From: an uncultured Clostridia bacterium | GTDB taxonomy: Bacteria; Bacillota; Clostridia; TANB77; CAG-508 | Direction of reading: 5' to 3' | Assembly (NCBI GenBank): GCA_947632835.1 | Contig: CANRQI010000008.1 | Span: 1 to 33,789, forward strand | DNA: 33,789 nt | The notes under the pieces: model-generated | What the model saw: the letters and a program-made list of their open reading frames with translations, nothing else | What the model was told of the DNA's origin: nothing | Database searches by the model: none | Shown: in pieces, positions 9,196 to 18,889 of the stretch | How positions within the stretch are numbered: the stretch's first letter is position 1 | Layout of the letters: every line of letters begins with the position of its first letter | Program-made: the position numbers and the translations under genes

Positions 9196-9224
9196 AAAAA
9201 AAAGGACGCAATAGTCCTATTTTT
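9196..9224 (-). terminator. Terminator/attenuator between rpmH and rnpA
   Basis: On the minus strand AGGAC-TATTGC-GTCCT is followed by a run of T. It lies 4 bases after the rpmH stop. It probably reduces read-through so that the abundant ribosomal protein mRNA exceeds rnpA mRNA. Confidence 0.7.
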
Positions 9225-9227
9225 TAA

Positions 9228-9362
9228 TTAAGCAGTTAATTTTTTTCTTCCTTTATTTCTTCTTGATTTTAAAACTTTTCTTCCTGCTTTTGTTTGCATT
9301 CTTTTTCTAAAACCATGAACTTTACTTCTTTGTCTTTTTTTAGGTTGATAAGTTCTTTTCAT
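9228..9362 (-). CDS. rpmH: Ribosomal protein L34
   Basis: The 44-aa basic protein begins [20 protein letters not shown] and continues [22 protein letters not shown], the complete and highly conserved L34 sequence. It has a strong ribosome binding site (GGGAGGTG) and a strong promoter upstream. It is divergently oriented from dnaA, the standard arrangement at bacterial origins. Confidence 0.98.
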   Translation of the reverse strand: MKRTYQPKKRQRSKVHGFRKRMQTKAGRKVLKSRRNKGRKKLTA

Positions 9363-9431
9363 TAATTAGTACACCTCCCTAATTTCTATTAACATATAAT
9401 TTATTTCATTTAACTTATACAAGCACTAAGA

Positions 9432-9461
9432 ATTATACTATAAAATAACCCAAAAAGTCAA
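9432..9461 (-). promoter_or_regulatory. Promoter of rpmH
   Basis: On the minus strand TTGACT (9461-9456), 18 bases, TATAAT (9437-9432), about 70 bases before rpmH. Both boxes are near consensus. Confidence 0.75.
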
Positions 9462-9508
9462 GCAATTCCATAAATTTATTTGCTTTGTCATTTTTTTTAC
9501 CATTTCTC

Positions 9509-9537
9509 TTGCTATTTATTTTTATTTTTGATATTAT
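9509..9537 (+). promoter_or_regulatory. Probable dnaA promoter
   Basis: TTGCTA, 17 bases, TATTAT. It lies about 160 bases before dnaA, so the transcript leader carries the two DnaA boxes at 9628-9648, consistent with DnaA autoregulation. Confidence 0.5.
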
Positions 9538-9627
9538 ATGAGTACATGAAAATTATCTACGGAAATAAACATTTCCACAATATGTGCACAATTGAAAAGC
9601 TTTTCGCTGTAAGGATGCGCAAAACCC

Positions 9628-9648
9628 TGTGGATAACCTTGTGGATAA
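9628..9648 (+). promoter_or_regulatory. Two perfect DnaA boxes upstream of dnaA
   Basis: TGTGGATAA at 9628-9636 and again at 9640-9648, spaced 12 bases start to start. They form the dnaA-upstream half of a bipartite origin and probably serve dnaA autoregulation. The small open frame running through 9480-9665 is most likely chance. Confidence 0.85.
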
Positions 9649-9694
9649 TTGTTAGTAATTGTTGATAAATTTTATAGAAAGGAAGATTTATCTA

Positions 9695-11038
9695 ATGTAT
9701 TCTAATAAAGAAGATTTACTTACTCAAGCTAAAAACCTTTTACAAGGCGAAATGACAGGTATTTCATACAATACATGGATAAAAAGTTTAGAAATATCCA
9801 GTGTAGACAATAATAAAATAGTATTAATTGCACAATCAAAAATGCAAAAAGATGCTATTGAAGCACGTCTTTTTGATTTAGTTGTTAATACATTTAATTA
9901 TATTACTAATACATCAGTTGAATTATCTATCATTGAAAAAACAGAAGAAAAACCTGATCAAACTTCAAATGTTACTGTCAATTTTTCAGATACAGAAAAC
10001 TATTCTAATAGTTGTTTACAACCAGAATATACATTTGATAGCTTTGTTGTTGGAAAAAATAACGAATTTGCACATGCAGCAGCATTAGCAGTTGCAGCTT
10101 CTCCAGCAACTACATACAATCCTTTATTTATATATGGTGGAGTTGGATTAGGAAAAACACATTTAATGCAAGCCATTGGAAATAAAATAATCGCAGATAA
10201 TCCATCTTTAAAGGTTTTATACGTTACTTCTGAGAAATTTATCAACGAATTAGTTAATTCTATAAAAGATGCTAATTTTAAAAATGAATTATTTAGAAAT
10301 AAATATAGAAATATTGATGTTTTATTAATAGATGATATTCAATTTATTGCTGGCAAAAAAACTGGACAAGAAGAATTTTTCCACACGTTTAATACATTGC
10401 GCGAAAATAATAAACAAATTATTATTTCTAGTGATAAACCACCTAGAGATATTCCTTTATTAGAAGAAAGATTAAAATCTAGATTTGAATGGGGAATATT
10501 AGCAGATATTTCAATGCCAGATTATGAAACACGTCTTGCAATTCTTAGAAAAAAAGTTCAAACAGATAAAATAATAATAGATGATTATATTCTATCTGTT
10601 ATTGCTACTAAAGTAGATTCTAATATCAGAGAATTAGAAGGTGCATTAAATAAAATAATTGCTTATGCATCACTTACACACAGTCCTATTACAATCGAAA
10701 TGGTAGAAAAAGCATTAATTGATATAGTTCTTCAAAAAGAAAAGGTTATATCTGCTGACTATATTCAAGAAATTGTTTCTAAATATTTTAATATAGATAA
10801 AAAAGATTTGATTTCCACAAAGAAATCAAATGATATTGTTTATCCAAGACAAATTGCAATGTATTTATGTAGAGCAGTAGGTCAAATGTCTTTTCCAAAA
10901 ATTGGAGAAGAATTTGGAAAAAGAGACCATACTACTGTTATGCATGCATTTAAAAAAATAGAAAAAGAACTCAAAGAAAATTCAAAAACAAAATTAATTG
11001 TGGAAAGTGTGAAAAATATAATTAACGAATCACAATAA
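9695..11038 (+). CDS. dnaA: DnaA, chromosomal replication initiator
   Basis: The 447-aa AAA+ initiator has domain I at residues 1-80 and a linker domain II. The AAA+ core starts with YTFDSFVVGKNNEFAHAAA and has Walker A GGVGLGKTH and Walker B LLIDDIQFI. The C-terminal domain IV carries the DnaA-box-reading helix FGKRDHTTVMHA. The start is the ATG at 9695 (MYSNKEDL), with AGAAAGGAAG 8 bases upstream. The upstream in-frame extension lacks a binding site. DnaA binds the many TTATCCACA boxes in this window. Confidence 0.98.
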   Translation: MYSNKEDLLTQAKNLLQGEMTGISYNTWIKSLEISSVDNNKIVLIAQSKMQKDAIEARLFDLVVNTFNYITNTSVELSIIEKTEEKPDQTSNVTVNFSDTENYSNSCLQPEYTFDSFVVGKNNEFAHAAALAVAASPATTYNPLFIYGGVGLGKTHLMQAIGNKIIADNPSLKVLYVTSEKFINELVNSIKDANFKNELFRNKYRNIDVLLIDDIQFIAGKKTGQEEFFHTFNTLRENNKQIIISSDKPPRDIPLLEERLKSRFEWGILADISMPDYETRLAILRKKVQTDKIIIDDYILSVIATKVDSNIRELEGALNKIIAYASLTHSPITIEMVEKALIDIVLQKEKVISADYIQEIVSKYFNIDKKDLISTKKSNDIVYPRQIAMYLCRAVGQMSFPKIGEEFGKRDHTTVMHAFKKIEKELKENSKTKLIVESVKNIINESQ

Positions 11039-11149
11039 CAAAAAACTTTGAATTCAAAATTAAAAATATAATTTTTCAAAATTTATGTTTTAGAGAACAA
11101 AACTTTTACTAAAGAACATGAACCAAAGCTTACGGAAACAATAGATGAG

Positions 11150-11350
11150 TTATCAACAACATACTTGTTAATAACTTGTATAAAAGTTGTTAATATCTAT
11201 TAATTCACAAAAGTAATTTTATAGTGTGGAAAAAAGAAGAATTTATGCACAAACTTATCAACATGATTTTTCTTAGGGAAATAAAGCTTTTAAGAGCTTT
11301 TCCACAGAATCCACATATACTATAACTAATACTACTAAAATTATTATTTA
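11150..11350 (+). other. oriC: Origin of replication: DnaA boxes and DnaA-trio-like unwinding element
   Basis: The dnaA-dnaN intergenic region holds several one-mismatch DnaA boxes: TTATCAACA 11150 and 11255, TGTGGAAAA 11225, TTATGCACA 11243, TTTTCCACA 11298. A weaker box follows at 11307. Directly after the last boxes is an AT-rich run ACTAATACTACTAAAATTA (about 11330-11345). On the opposite strand this reads as TAG/TAT triplets, like the DnaA-trios described in B. subtilis, and marks the likely unwinding site. Together with the boxes at 9628-9648 this is a bipartite clostridial/bacillar origin. Confidence 0.8.
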
Positions 11351-11371
11351 TATAAAGGAGAGATGAACAAA

Positions 11372-12487
11372 ATGAATTTTACATGTGAAAAAGAAACTAT
11401 CCTAAAAGCAATTAATTCTGTTATTAATGGCGTAGCTTCTAAAACAACAATGCCTGTATTAGAAGGTATATTGATTCAAACAAATGATAATGAAATTAAA
11501 TTAACTACTTATGATTTAGAAATAGGTATAGAATATATAATAAATGCAGATGTAACTAAACAAGGAAACACAGTTGTTAATGCTACAATGTTTAGTGAAA
11601 TAATTAGAAAACTTCCCAATAAACAAATTCAAATTTCAGTAAATGAAAATGGATTATTAGAAATAGAATGTGAAGGTTCATTATATAAGTTAGCAACAAT
11701 GAATCCAGATGAATTTCCAGAATTACCAAAAATAGATGTTGAAAATTCTGTTGAAATAGAACAAACAATACTAAAAAATATGATAAGAAAAACAATATTT
11801 GCTGTAAGTACAGAAGAAAATAGACCTATATTTACAGGTTGTTTATTTGAAATTGTAGATAATAAATTAAATGTTGTTGCTGTTGATGGATATAGATTAG
11901 CAATAAAAAGTAATAATATAAATGAAAAAACAAATGATTTTAGCAGTGTAATTCCTGGAAAAACTTTAAATGAAGTAAATAAAATAATGTCTGATTCTTT
12001 TGACACAGTTAAAATAGGAATTTCAAAAAATCAAGCATTATTTGAAATGGAAAACTGTAAAATTGTTACTAGATTATTAGATGGAGAATTTTTAAAATAT
12101 GCTAGTGCAATTCCAAGTAATTGGGAGACTAGAATAAAAGTTAATAAAAATGAAATTCAAAATTGTTTTGAAAGAATAATTTTAATTTCAGCATCTTCAA
12201 TAGAAAAAGAAAAAAAATATCCAGTAAAAATTAATATAGAAGTTGGAAAAGTTACAATATCATGTGCAAATCAAACAGGAGATGCTAAAGAAGAAATTTT
12301 TGTGGAAACAGAAGGAAAAGAATTAGATATAGGATTTAATCCTAGATTTTTCTTAGATGCTTTAAAAGTAATAGATGATGAAAGTGTTTTTATTGAATTT
12401 GGAACAAATAGATCACCATGTATTATAAAACCAGTTGAAGATGGTGATTATATTTATATGATATTACCAATAAAAATGAAAGAATAA
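11372..12487 (+). CDS. dnaN: DnaN, DNA polymerase III sliding clamp
   Basis: The 371-aa beta clamp begins MNFTCEKETILKAINSVING and ends YMILPIKM, both diagnostic of DnaN. Three repeated clamp folds fit the length. I prefer the ATG at 11372 to that at 11363, because AAGGAG lies only 2 bases from the first and about 11 from the second, and the family N terminus matches the second. Next are an inverted pair of DnaA boxes and recF. The S4-domain gene (yaaA) often found between dnaN and recF is absent. Confidence 0.97.
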   Translation: MNFTCEKETILKAINSVINGVASKTTMPVLEGILIQTNDNEIKLTTYDLEIGIEYIINADVTKQGNTVVNATMFSEIIRKLPNKQIQISVNENGLLEIECEGSLYKLATMNPDEFPELPKIDVENSVEIEQTILKNMIRKTIFAVSTEENRPIFTGCLFEIVDNKLNVVAVDGYRLAIKSNNINEKTNDFSSVIPGKTLNEVNKIMSDSFDTVKIGISKNQALFEMENCKIVTRLLDGEFLKYASAIPSNWETRIKVNKNEIQNCFERIILISASSIEKEKKYPVKINIEVGKVTISCANQTGDAKEEIFVETEGKELDIGFNPRFFLDALKVIDDESVFIEFGTNRSPCIIKPVEDGDYIYMILPIKMKE

Positions 12488-12501
12488 AAAATGGAGATAT
12501 A

Positions 12502-12535
12502 GTTATCCACAAATTGTATTCAATTTGTGGATAAC
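12502..12535. repeat. Perfect inverted repeat carrying two DnaA boxes
   Basis: GTTATCCACAAATTG (12502-12516), a 4-base loop TATT, then CAATTTGTGGATAAC (12521-12535). The 15-bp arms match perfectly and each holds an exact DnaA box (12503-12511 and 12526-12534). It lies between the dnaN stop and the recF start and has no following T tract, so it is not a standard terminator. Confidence 0.85.
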
Positions 12536-12553
12536 ATTACGAAAAAATAAATT

Positions 12554-13639
12554 ATGTACGTTAAACGTGTTTTATTAGAGAATTTTAGAAATTATCAAAA
12601 TCAAGAAATTGAATTTGTGGATAATATAAATATAATTTATGGTGATAATGCACAAGGAAAAACAAGTATATTAGAAGCAATATTTTTATGTAGTATGGGG
12701 AAATCTTTTAGGAGTAAAAAAGATAGTGATTTGATAAAATTTAATGAAAAAAAATCAAAAGCAGAAATTCAATTTGTAAAATTAGATAGAGAAGGAAGTA
12801 TAGTATCACAAATAGAAAATCAAAAAACTTTTTTTATAAATGGTGTGAAACAAAATAAAATTAGTGATATAATAGGAAAAGTAAATGTTGTAATTTTTAC
12901 TCCGAATGATATTGATATAATTGAAGACGGTCCACAAAGAAGAAGAAAATATATTGATATGATGATTAGTTCTTTAAAACCAAATTATATTCATTTATTG
13001 AATAATTATAATAAAGTTTTAGAACAAAGAAATAATTATTTGAAACAAATTAAGTTAGAAAAAAAACCGGAAGAAATGTTAGAAATTTGGGATGAGCAAC
13101 TTGCAGAACTTTCTTCAAAAATATACGAATATAGAAATGTATATATAAAAAAAATATCAGAAAAAATAAAAGATATCCACAATATGATAACAAATTGTGG
13201 AAAAGATACTGAAGAAATAAAAATAAAATATATTTCAACTGGGGATAACAAAGAAGTATTTTTAAAAAATATTCTAAAATCAAGAAAAATAGACATACAA
13301 AAGGGATATACCAGTGTTGGTATACATAGAGACGATTTAATAATTTATATAAATCATAAACCAGTATCTGTATTTGGTTCTAGAGGTCAAAAAAGAACAG
13401 TAGTACTGTCTTTGAAACTTTCTGAACTTGCAATAGTATCAGATGAATTAAATGGAGATGCTCCTATATTGTTACTTGATGATTTTATGTCTGAATTAGA
13501 TAAAAAAAGGAGAACAATATTATTAGAAAAAATAAAAGGTTATCAAGTTATTATAACTTGTACAGATGAAATTGATATTAATTGTAAAAATAAAAGAATT
13601 TTTTATGTGGATAATGGTATTTGTGTAAAAAAGGAGTAA
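12554..13639 (+). CDS. recF: RecF, recombination/repair ATPase
   Basis: The 361-aa SMC-like ATPase has Walker A GDNAQGKTS near residues 30-38, a central coiled region, the FGSRGQKRT signature and Walker B LLLDDFMSELD near the C terminus. With RecO/RecR the family loads RecA at gaps. The conserved N terminus VKRVLLENFRNYQN supports the start. Two exact DnaA boxes fall inside the gene (12616-12624 and 13606-13614). It is followed 2 bases later by remB. Confidence 0.96.
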   Translation: MYVKRVLLENFRNYQNQEIEFVDNINIIYGDNAQGKTSILEAIFLCSMGKSFRSKKDSDLIKFNEKKSKAEIQFVKLDREGSIVSQIENQKTFFINGVKQNKISDIIGKVNVVIFTPNDIDIIEDGPQRRRKYIDMMISSLKPNYIHLLNNYNKVLEQRNNYLKQIKLEKKPEEMLEIWDEQLAELSSKIYEYRNVYIKKISEKIKDIHNMITNCGKDTEEIKIKYISTGDNKEVFLKNILKSRKIDIQKGYTSVGIHRDDLIIYINHKPVSVFGSRGQKRTVVLSLKLSELAIVSDELNGDAPILLLDDFMSELDKKRRTILLEKIKGYQVIITCTDEIDINCKNKRIFYVDNGICVKKE

Positions 13640-13641
13640 AA

Positions 13642-13887
13642 ATGTATTTGCATATTGGAAAAAATTGTGTTATAAAAAATAAATGCGTTATTGGCATTTT
13701 TAGTATAGCTAATATAAAAGATACTGATGAATATAAAAAATTAAAGGAAAATATGAAAGAAAATATAAATGATGTTTCAAATGGTCAAAATAAAACTTTC
13801 ATATTAACAAAAGAAGATAATATTATAAAAGGATATATTTCTAATATTGGAATTGATACTATAAAGAAAAGAAAGATACAAAAGTAA
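13642..13887 (+). CDS. remB: RemB/YaaB-like (DUF370-related) protein
   Basis: This 81-aa protein beginning MYLHIGKNCVIKNKCVIGIF matches the family found between recF and gyrB in Firmicutes (B. subtilis RemB/YaaB, linked to extracellular matrix gene control). The start is the ATG at 13642, with AAGGAG 5 bases upstream; the longer open frame overlapping recF has no binding site. Position between recF and gyrB is the classical one. DNA binding here is inferred from the family only. Confidence 0.88.
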   Translation: MYLHIGKNCVIKNKCVIGIFSIANIKDTDEYKKLKENMKENINDVSNGQNKTFILTKEDNIIKGYISNIGIDTIKKRKIQK

Positions 13888-13897
13888 AAATAGATTA

Positions 13898-13927
13898 GGT
13901 TTTTAATGTATATTATACATTAAAACC
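13898..13927. repeat. Inverted repeat in remB-gyrB gap
   Basis: GGTTTTTAATGTATA is followed directly by TTATACATTAAAACC, a near-perfect 30-base palindrome without a T tract. It could be an operator, a weak transcription pause, or an mRNA-stabilising hairpin ahead of gyrB. Confidence 0.55.
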
Positions 13928-13944
13928 AATGCTTAAAAAATTAG

Positions 13945-15885
<1,941 letters not shown>

Positions 15886-15892
15886 TTATATT

Positions 15893-15930
15893 GAAAAGGT
15901 TTGAGTTTTAATAAAAACTCAAACCTTTTC
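15893..15930 (+). terminator. Terminator after gyrB
   Basis: GAAAAGGTTTGAGTTTT, a 4-base loop AATA, then AAAACTCAAACCTTTTC: a long, almost perfect hairpin 7 bases after the gyrB stop. The TTTTC arm supplies the T-rich end. It shows that operon 1 is transcribed separately. Confidence 0.75.
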
Positions 15931-16366
15931 GTATATAAAGCATATATTAACTTTCAGCTCAAACTTATATACATAATATTTCACTATGATATATATCACT
16001 ATATAAACAAAATTAATATCATATATATAAATCATCTACTAGAACATAAAAACACATTTAACAACTGCATTCCTCTTATAACAAGAATAAAAGCAATCAT
16101 TATAAAATATTAAATACATTCATGACTTCGAATATATTACTTATATAATAGTAAAATTATCTTCCACTAAAATAACAAATAATATATTTTTTGTGACTGG
16201 CATAAATTGATAAAAGCTATAACTTTCACCAATTTACACCTTGACTCGAACATAATATCAACTATAAAAATATAATCAATATTACCTCTAAGTTAGGCTA
16301 ATATAAACTTTATGATATTATTATAAACAGATTAAAAAATTATATGCAAAAAGTATATTTGAAAAA
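15931..16366. other. Gene-poor stretch with reversed strand composition
   Basis: There is no convincing gene on either strand: the longest minus-strand ATG frame I found is 28 codons (MFESRCKLVKVIAFINLC...), not recognised. On the plus strand C clearly exceeds G (54 C to 20 G in 15961-16320), opposite to the surrounding leading-strand genes. It could be the remnant of a minus-strand gene or an untranslated RNA; I can support neither. Confidence 0.4.
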
Positions 16367-16432
16367 TTTTCCACATGAAAATTTGCTGTGGAAATCTTTT
16401 TATCCACAGTTTCCGTAAGTTTTTGTGGAAAA
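16367..16432. promoter_or_regulatory. Cluster of four DnaA boxes upstream of secretion operon 1
   Basis: TTTTCCACA 16367-16375, TGTGGAAAT 16387-16395, TTATCCACA 16400-16408 (exact) and TGTGGAAAA 16424-16432 alternate in orientation. The cluster ends about 40 bases before the -35 box of operon 1. A further exact box lies inside the first gene at 16774-16782. DnaA could regulate this operon, or the cluster could titrate DnaA. Confidence 0.65.
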
Positions 16433-16474
16433 CTTTGCACGAAAAAATAAATTCAAAAAAAATGCAAAATAATA

Positions 16475-16503
16475 TTGACAAATGATAAAAATCGATATAT
16501 TAT
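16475..16503 (+). promoter_or_regulatory. Promoter of secretion operon 1
   Basis: TTGACA (16475-16480), 17 bases, TATTAT (16498-16503), with TATAAT also available three bases later. The first ribosome binding site AAAGGAGG follows about 20 bases downstream. Confidence 0.65.
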
Positions 16504-16537
16504 AATTACACATTAAGATAATGAAAGGAGGATAAAA

Positions 16538-17089
16538 ATAGAGAAAATTAGCTCAGTTCAAGAATGGTTACCGTTTGATAAAATTTTTGATGATGGAATT
16601 ATAAAAACCAAAAGTAAGTTTATAAAAATAATAAGAATAATTCCGATTAATTACGAATTAAAATCAAAATTAGAAAAAGAAGCAATTTTAAATTCTTATA
16701 AGTTATTTTTAAAGACTTGTGATTTTAATATTCAAATTTTAATTCAAAGTAAAAAAGAAGACTTAAATTTATATGTGGATAAAATTAATTCACAGTTAAA
16801 TTTGAAAGAAAATGAAAAGTTAAGAGATTTTTTTAAATCTTATATAAATTTTATTGTTAATCAAAATGAGTTAAAAAATTCTTCGTCTAAAAATTTTTTT
16901 ATTCTTGTGGAAAATCCAATTAATGAAAAAGATTTTAGTTATAGTCAAGTTAAACAAATTTTAAATGAAAAATTTTTCAAAATTAAAGATAGTTTATCTA
17001 GATGCGGTAATTTAATTTTTGATGTTTCAAATAAAAAGGAAGTAGAAAATATTTTATATTCTTTTTGTAATTTAAGAAAAAATTTATGA
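16538..17089 (+). CDS. TraC/VirB4 N-terminal-like protein, apparent AUA start
   Basis: The open frame runs well upstream of its first GTG (16775). The upstream part reads EKISSVQEWLPFDKIFDDGI, then KTKSKFIKIIRIIPINYELK and EAILNSYKLFLKTCDFNIQI, which resembles small TraC-like proteins encoded next to VirB4 in Firmicute conjugation modules. A strong AAAGGAGG (16524-16531) is followed after 6 bases by ATA (16538), giving 183 aa. The ATG at 16521 stops after four codons, and no ATG, GTG or TTG fits. It probably works with VirB4 at the membrane base of the machine. The stop overlaps the next frame (ATGA). Confidence 0.75.
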   Translation: MEKISSVQEWLPFDKIFDDGIIKTKSKFIKIIRIIPINYELKSKLEKEAILNSYKLFLKTCDFNIQILIQSKKEDLNLYVDKINSQLNLKENEKLRDFFKSYINFIVNQNELKNSSSKNFFILVENPINEKDFSYSQVKQILNEKFFKIKDSLSRCGNLIFDVSNKKEVENILYSFCNLRKNL

Positions 17090-17103
17090 AAGGAGGTAAT
17101 ATT

Positions 17104-18889
17104 ATAAAGTTTTTTGAAGGTAGTTTATTTACAAAAGATAAAATATCACCTTCATATATAAATACGCAAAATCCAAAATATATTGAAATTGATAATGGAT
17201 ATTATGGTGGATTGATTGTTGTGGATTATTATAGAGAATATTCAGATATAATTTTAAAAAATATTATTAATTCTAATATAAACCTTACAATTTCTATGTT
17301 TTATGAAAAGCAAGATACTTATAAAACAATTAAAGATTTAACATATTATATAGGTAATGTTGGAGTAAATTTGAAAGATGGAAATGAGAATAGGGAAGAT
17401 ATTGAAATAGCAGCTTTTAGTTATAATGATGCAAAATATATTAGGAAGGAAATGCAAGTTAATAATCAAGAATTGTATTATTTATGTATGTATATTAATA
17501 TTTTTTCATCTTCTGAAAGAGAATTAGAATATACATTAAATAAAATAGAGGGTATACTTCAATCTTATGGAATAGTAACTAAAAGAGCAAATTTTAGACA
17601 GGAACAAGTGTATTTAGCATGCTTACCTATTTTTGAAAATAAATCAGAAATAAGAAATTCAAGTAAAAGAAATATTTTAACAGAAGGACTTGTTTCAACA
17701 TATCCTTTTATATCTACATCAATATTTGATGAAAATGGTATACTTGTAGGAAAAAATATTTATAATGATTCTTTGATTCTTATAGATAAGTTTGATAAGG
17801 AAAAATATAAAAATGCAAATATGTGCATATTTGGTACAAGTCGGTGCTGGGAAATCTTTTTATACTAAGCTTTTAATATTAAGGTATAGAATGCTTGGAA
17901 TAGAGCAATATGTTATAGATCCAGAGAGAGAATATAATAATTTGTGTGAAAATTTAGGAGGTTTGTTAATAAAAATTGGTCCATCTTCAAAAACTTATAT
18001 AAATGTTTTAGATATTAGAAAAGAAAGTATAGAAGAAGAAAGTGGATATTTACAAACTAAGCTGGGAAAATTGAAAGGTTTTTTCAAATTGGTTATGGGT
18101 GATTTAAATGAGGAAGAATGGTCAATTTTAGAAGAAAAATTAATAGAAACATATAAAGAAAAAGGAATTACTTTTGATGATAATTCTTTATATTATAAAA
18201 ATGAAGATAAATTTAGTATAAAACCGTTGTTTAAAGGTAGTAACCAAATGCCTATATTAGGTGATTTATATAATATTTTAGAAAAAGATAATAAATCTAA
18301 AAAATTGAGTATTAAATTAAGACCATTTGTAAAAGGTTCATTAAGTTATTTAAATAATTATACAAATATAGATTTTAATAACAAATTAATAATTGCAGAT
18401 ATTTATGAACTTGGAGAAGATAATATTCAATATGGAATGTATATTTTTGTTGAATGTTTTTGGGATTTAATAAAGTGTGATAGGGATGTAAAAAAAAGTA
18501 TATATTTAGATGAAATATGGAGGTTAATTGGAGTTACATCAAATAGAGATGTTGCAAGTTTTATTTATAAAATATTTAAAACAATTAGAAAATATGGAGG
18601 AAGTGGAGTTGCTATAACTCAAGATATCGCAGATATATTTAGTTTAGATAATGGTAATTTTGGAAAAAGTATTTTAAATAATTCTAGTATAAAATGTTTT
18701 TTTTCATTAGAAGAAGAAAATATTTTAACATTAGAAAAATATACAAATTTGTCAGAAAAAGAAAAAATAGAAATAAAATCATTAAAAAAAGGAGAAAATT
18801 TAATGTTTGTAGCTGATAATCATATATTAGTTAAAGTTGAAGCTTCAGATGAAGAAAAAGAAATGATAGAAGGGAGGAGTAAATTATAA
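17104..18889 (+). CDS. virB4: VirB4/TraC-type secretion ATPase, frame broken by one base in Walker A
   Basis: This is the hexameric ATPase expected to power a type IV secretion machine. The frame from 17104 runs to a stop at 17868; a second frame, open from 17792, continues to 18889. Removing the C at 17842 joins them in the Walker A motif FGTSGAGKSFY (about residues 243-253) and gives 594 aa, normal for VirB4. Walker B is YLDEIW (D469 E470), and GGSGVAITQD follows. The probable start is ATA at 17104, 7 bases after AAAGGAGG; the ATG at 17086 overlaps the upstream stop and lacks its own binding site. Confidence 0.88.
17842..17844 (+). other. Putative +1 frameshift site in virB4 (AGU CGG U)
   Basis: The zero frame reads ACA AGT CGG TGC TGG. 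Skipping the C gives ACA AGT GGT GCT GGG AAA TCT, that is TSGAGKS, the required P-loop. The break is therefore located to within one or two bases. Confidence 0.6.

Noticed and set aside
9480..9665. 61-codon open frame upstream of dnaA
   Set aside because: It overlaps the dnaA promoter and the DnaA boxes; no ribosome binding site or family resemblance.
11039..11371. S4-domain yaaA gene or another small gene around dnaN
   Set aside because: The dnaA-dnaN gap is DnaA boxes and AT-rich DNA, and the dnaN-recF gap is only 66 bases.
15901..16113. 70-codon plus-strand open frame after gyrB
   Set aside because: It starts in the gyrB terminator stem and has low-complexity Ile/Tyr/Asn composition with no binding site.
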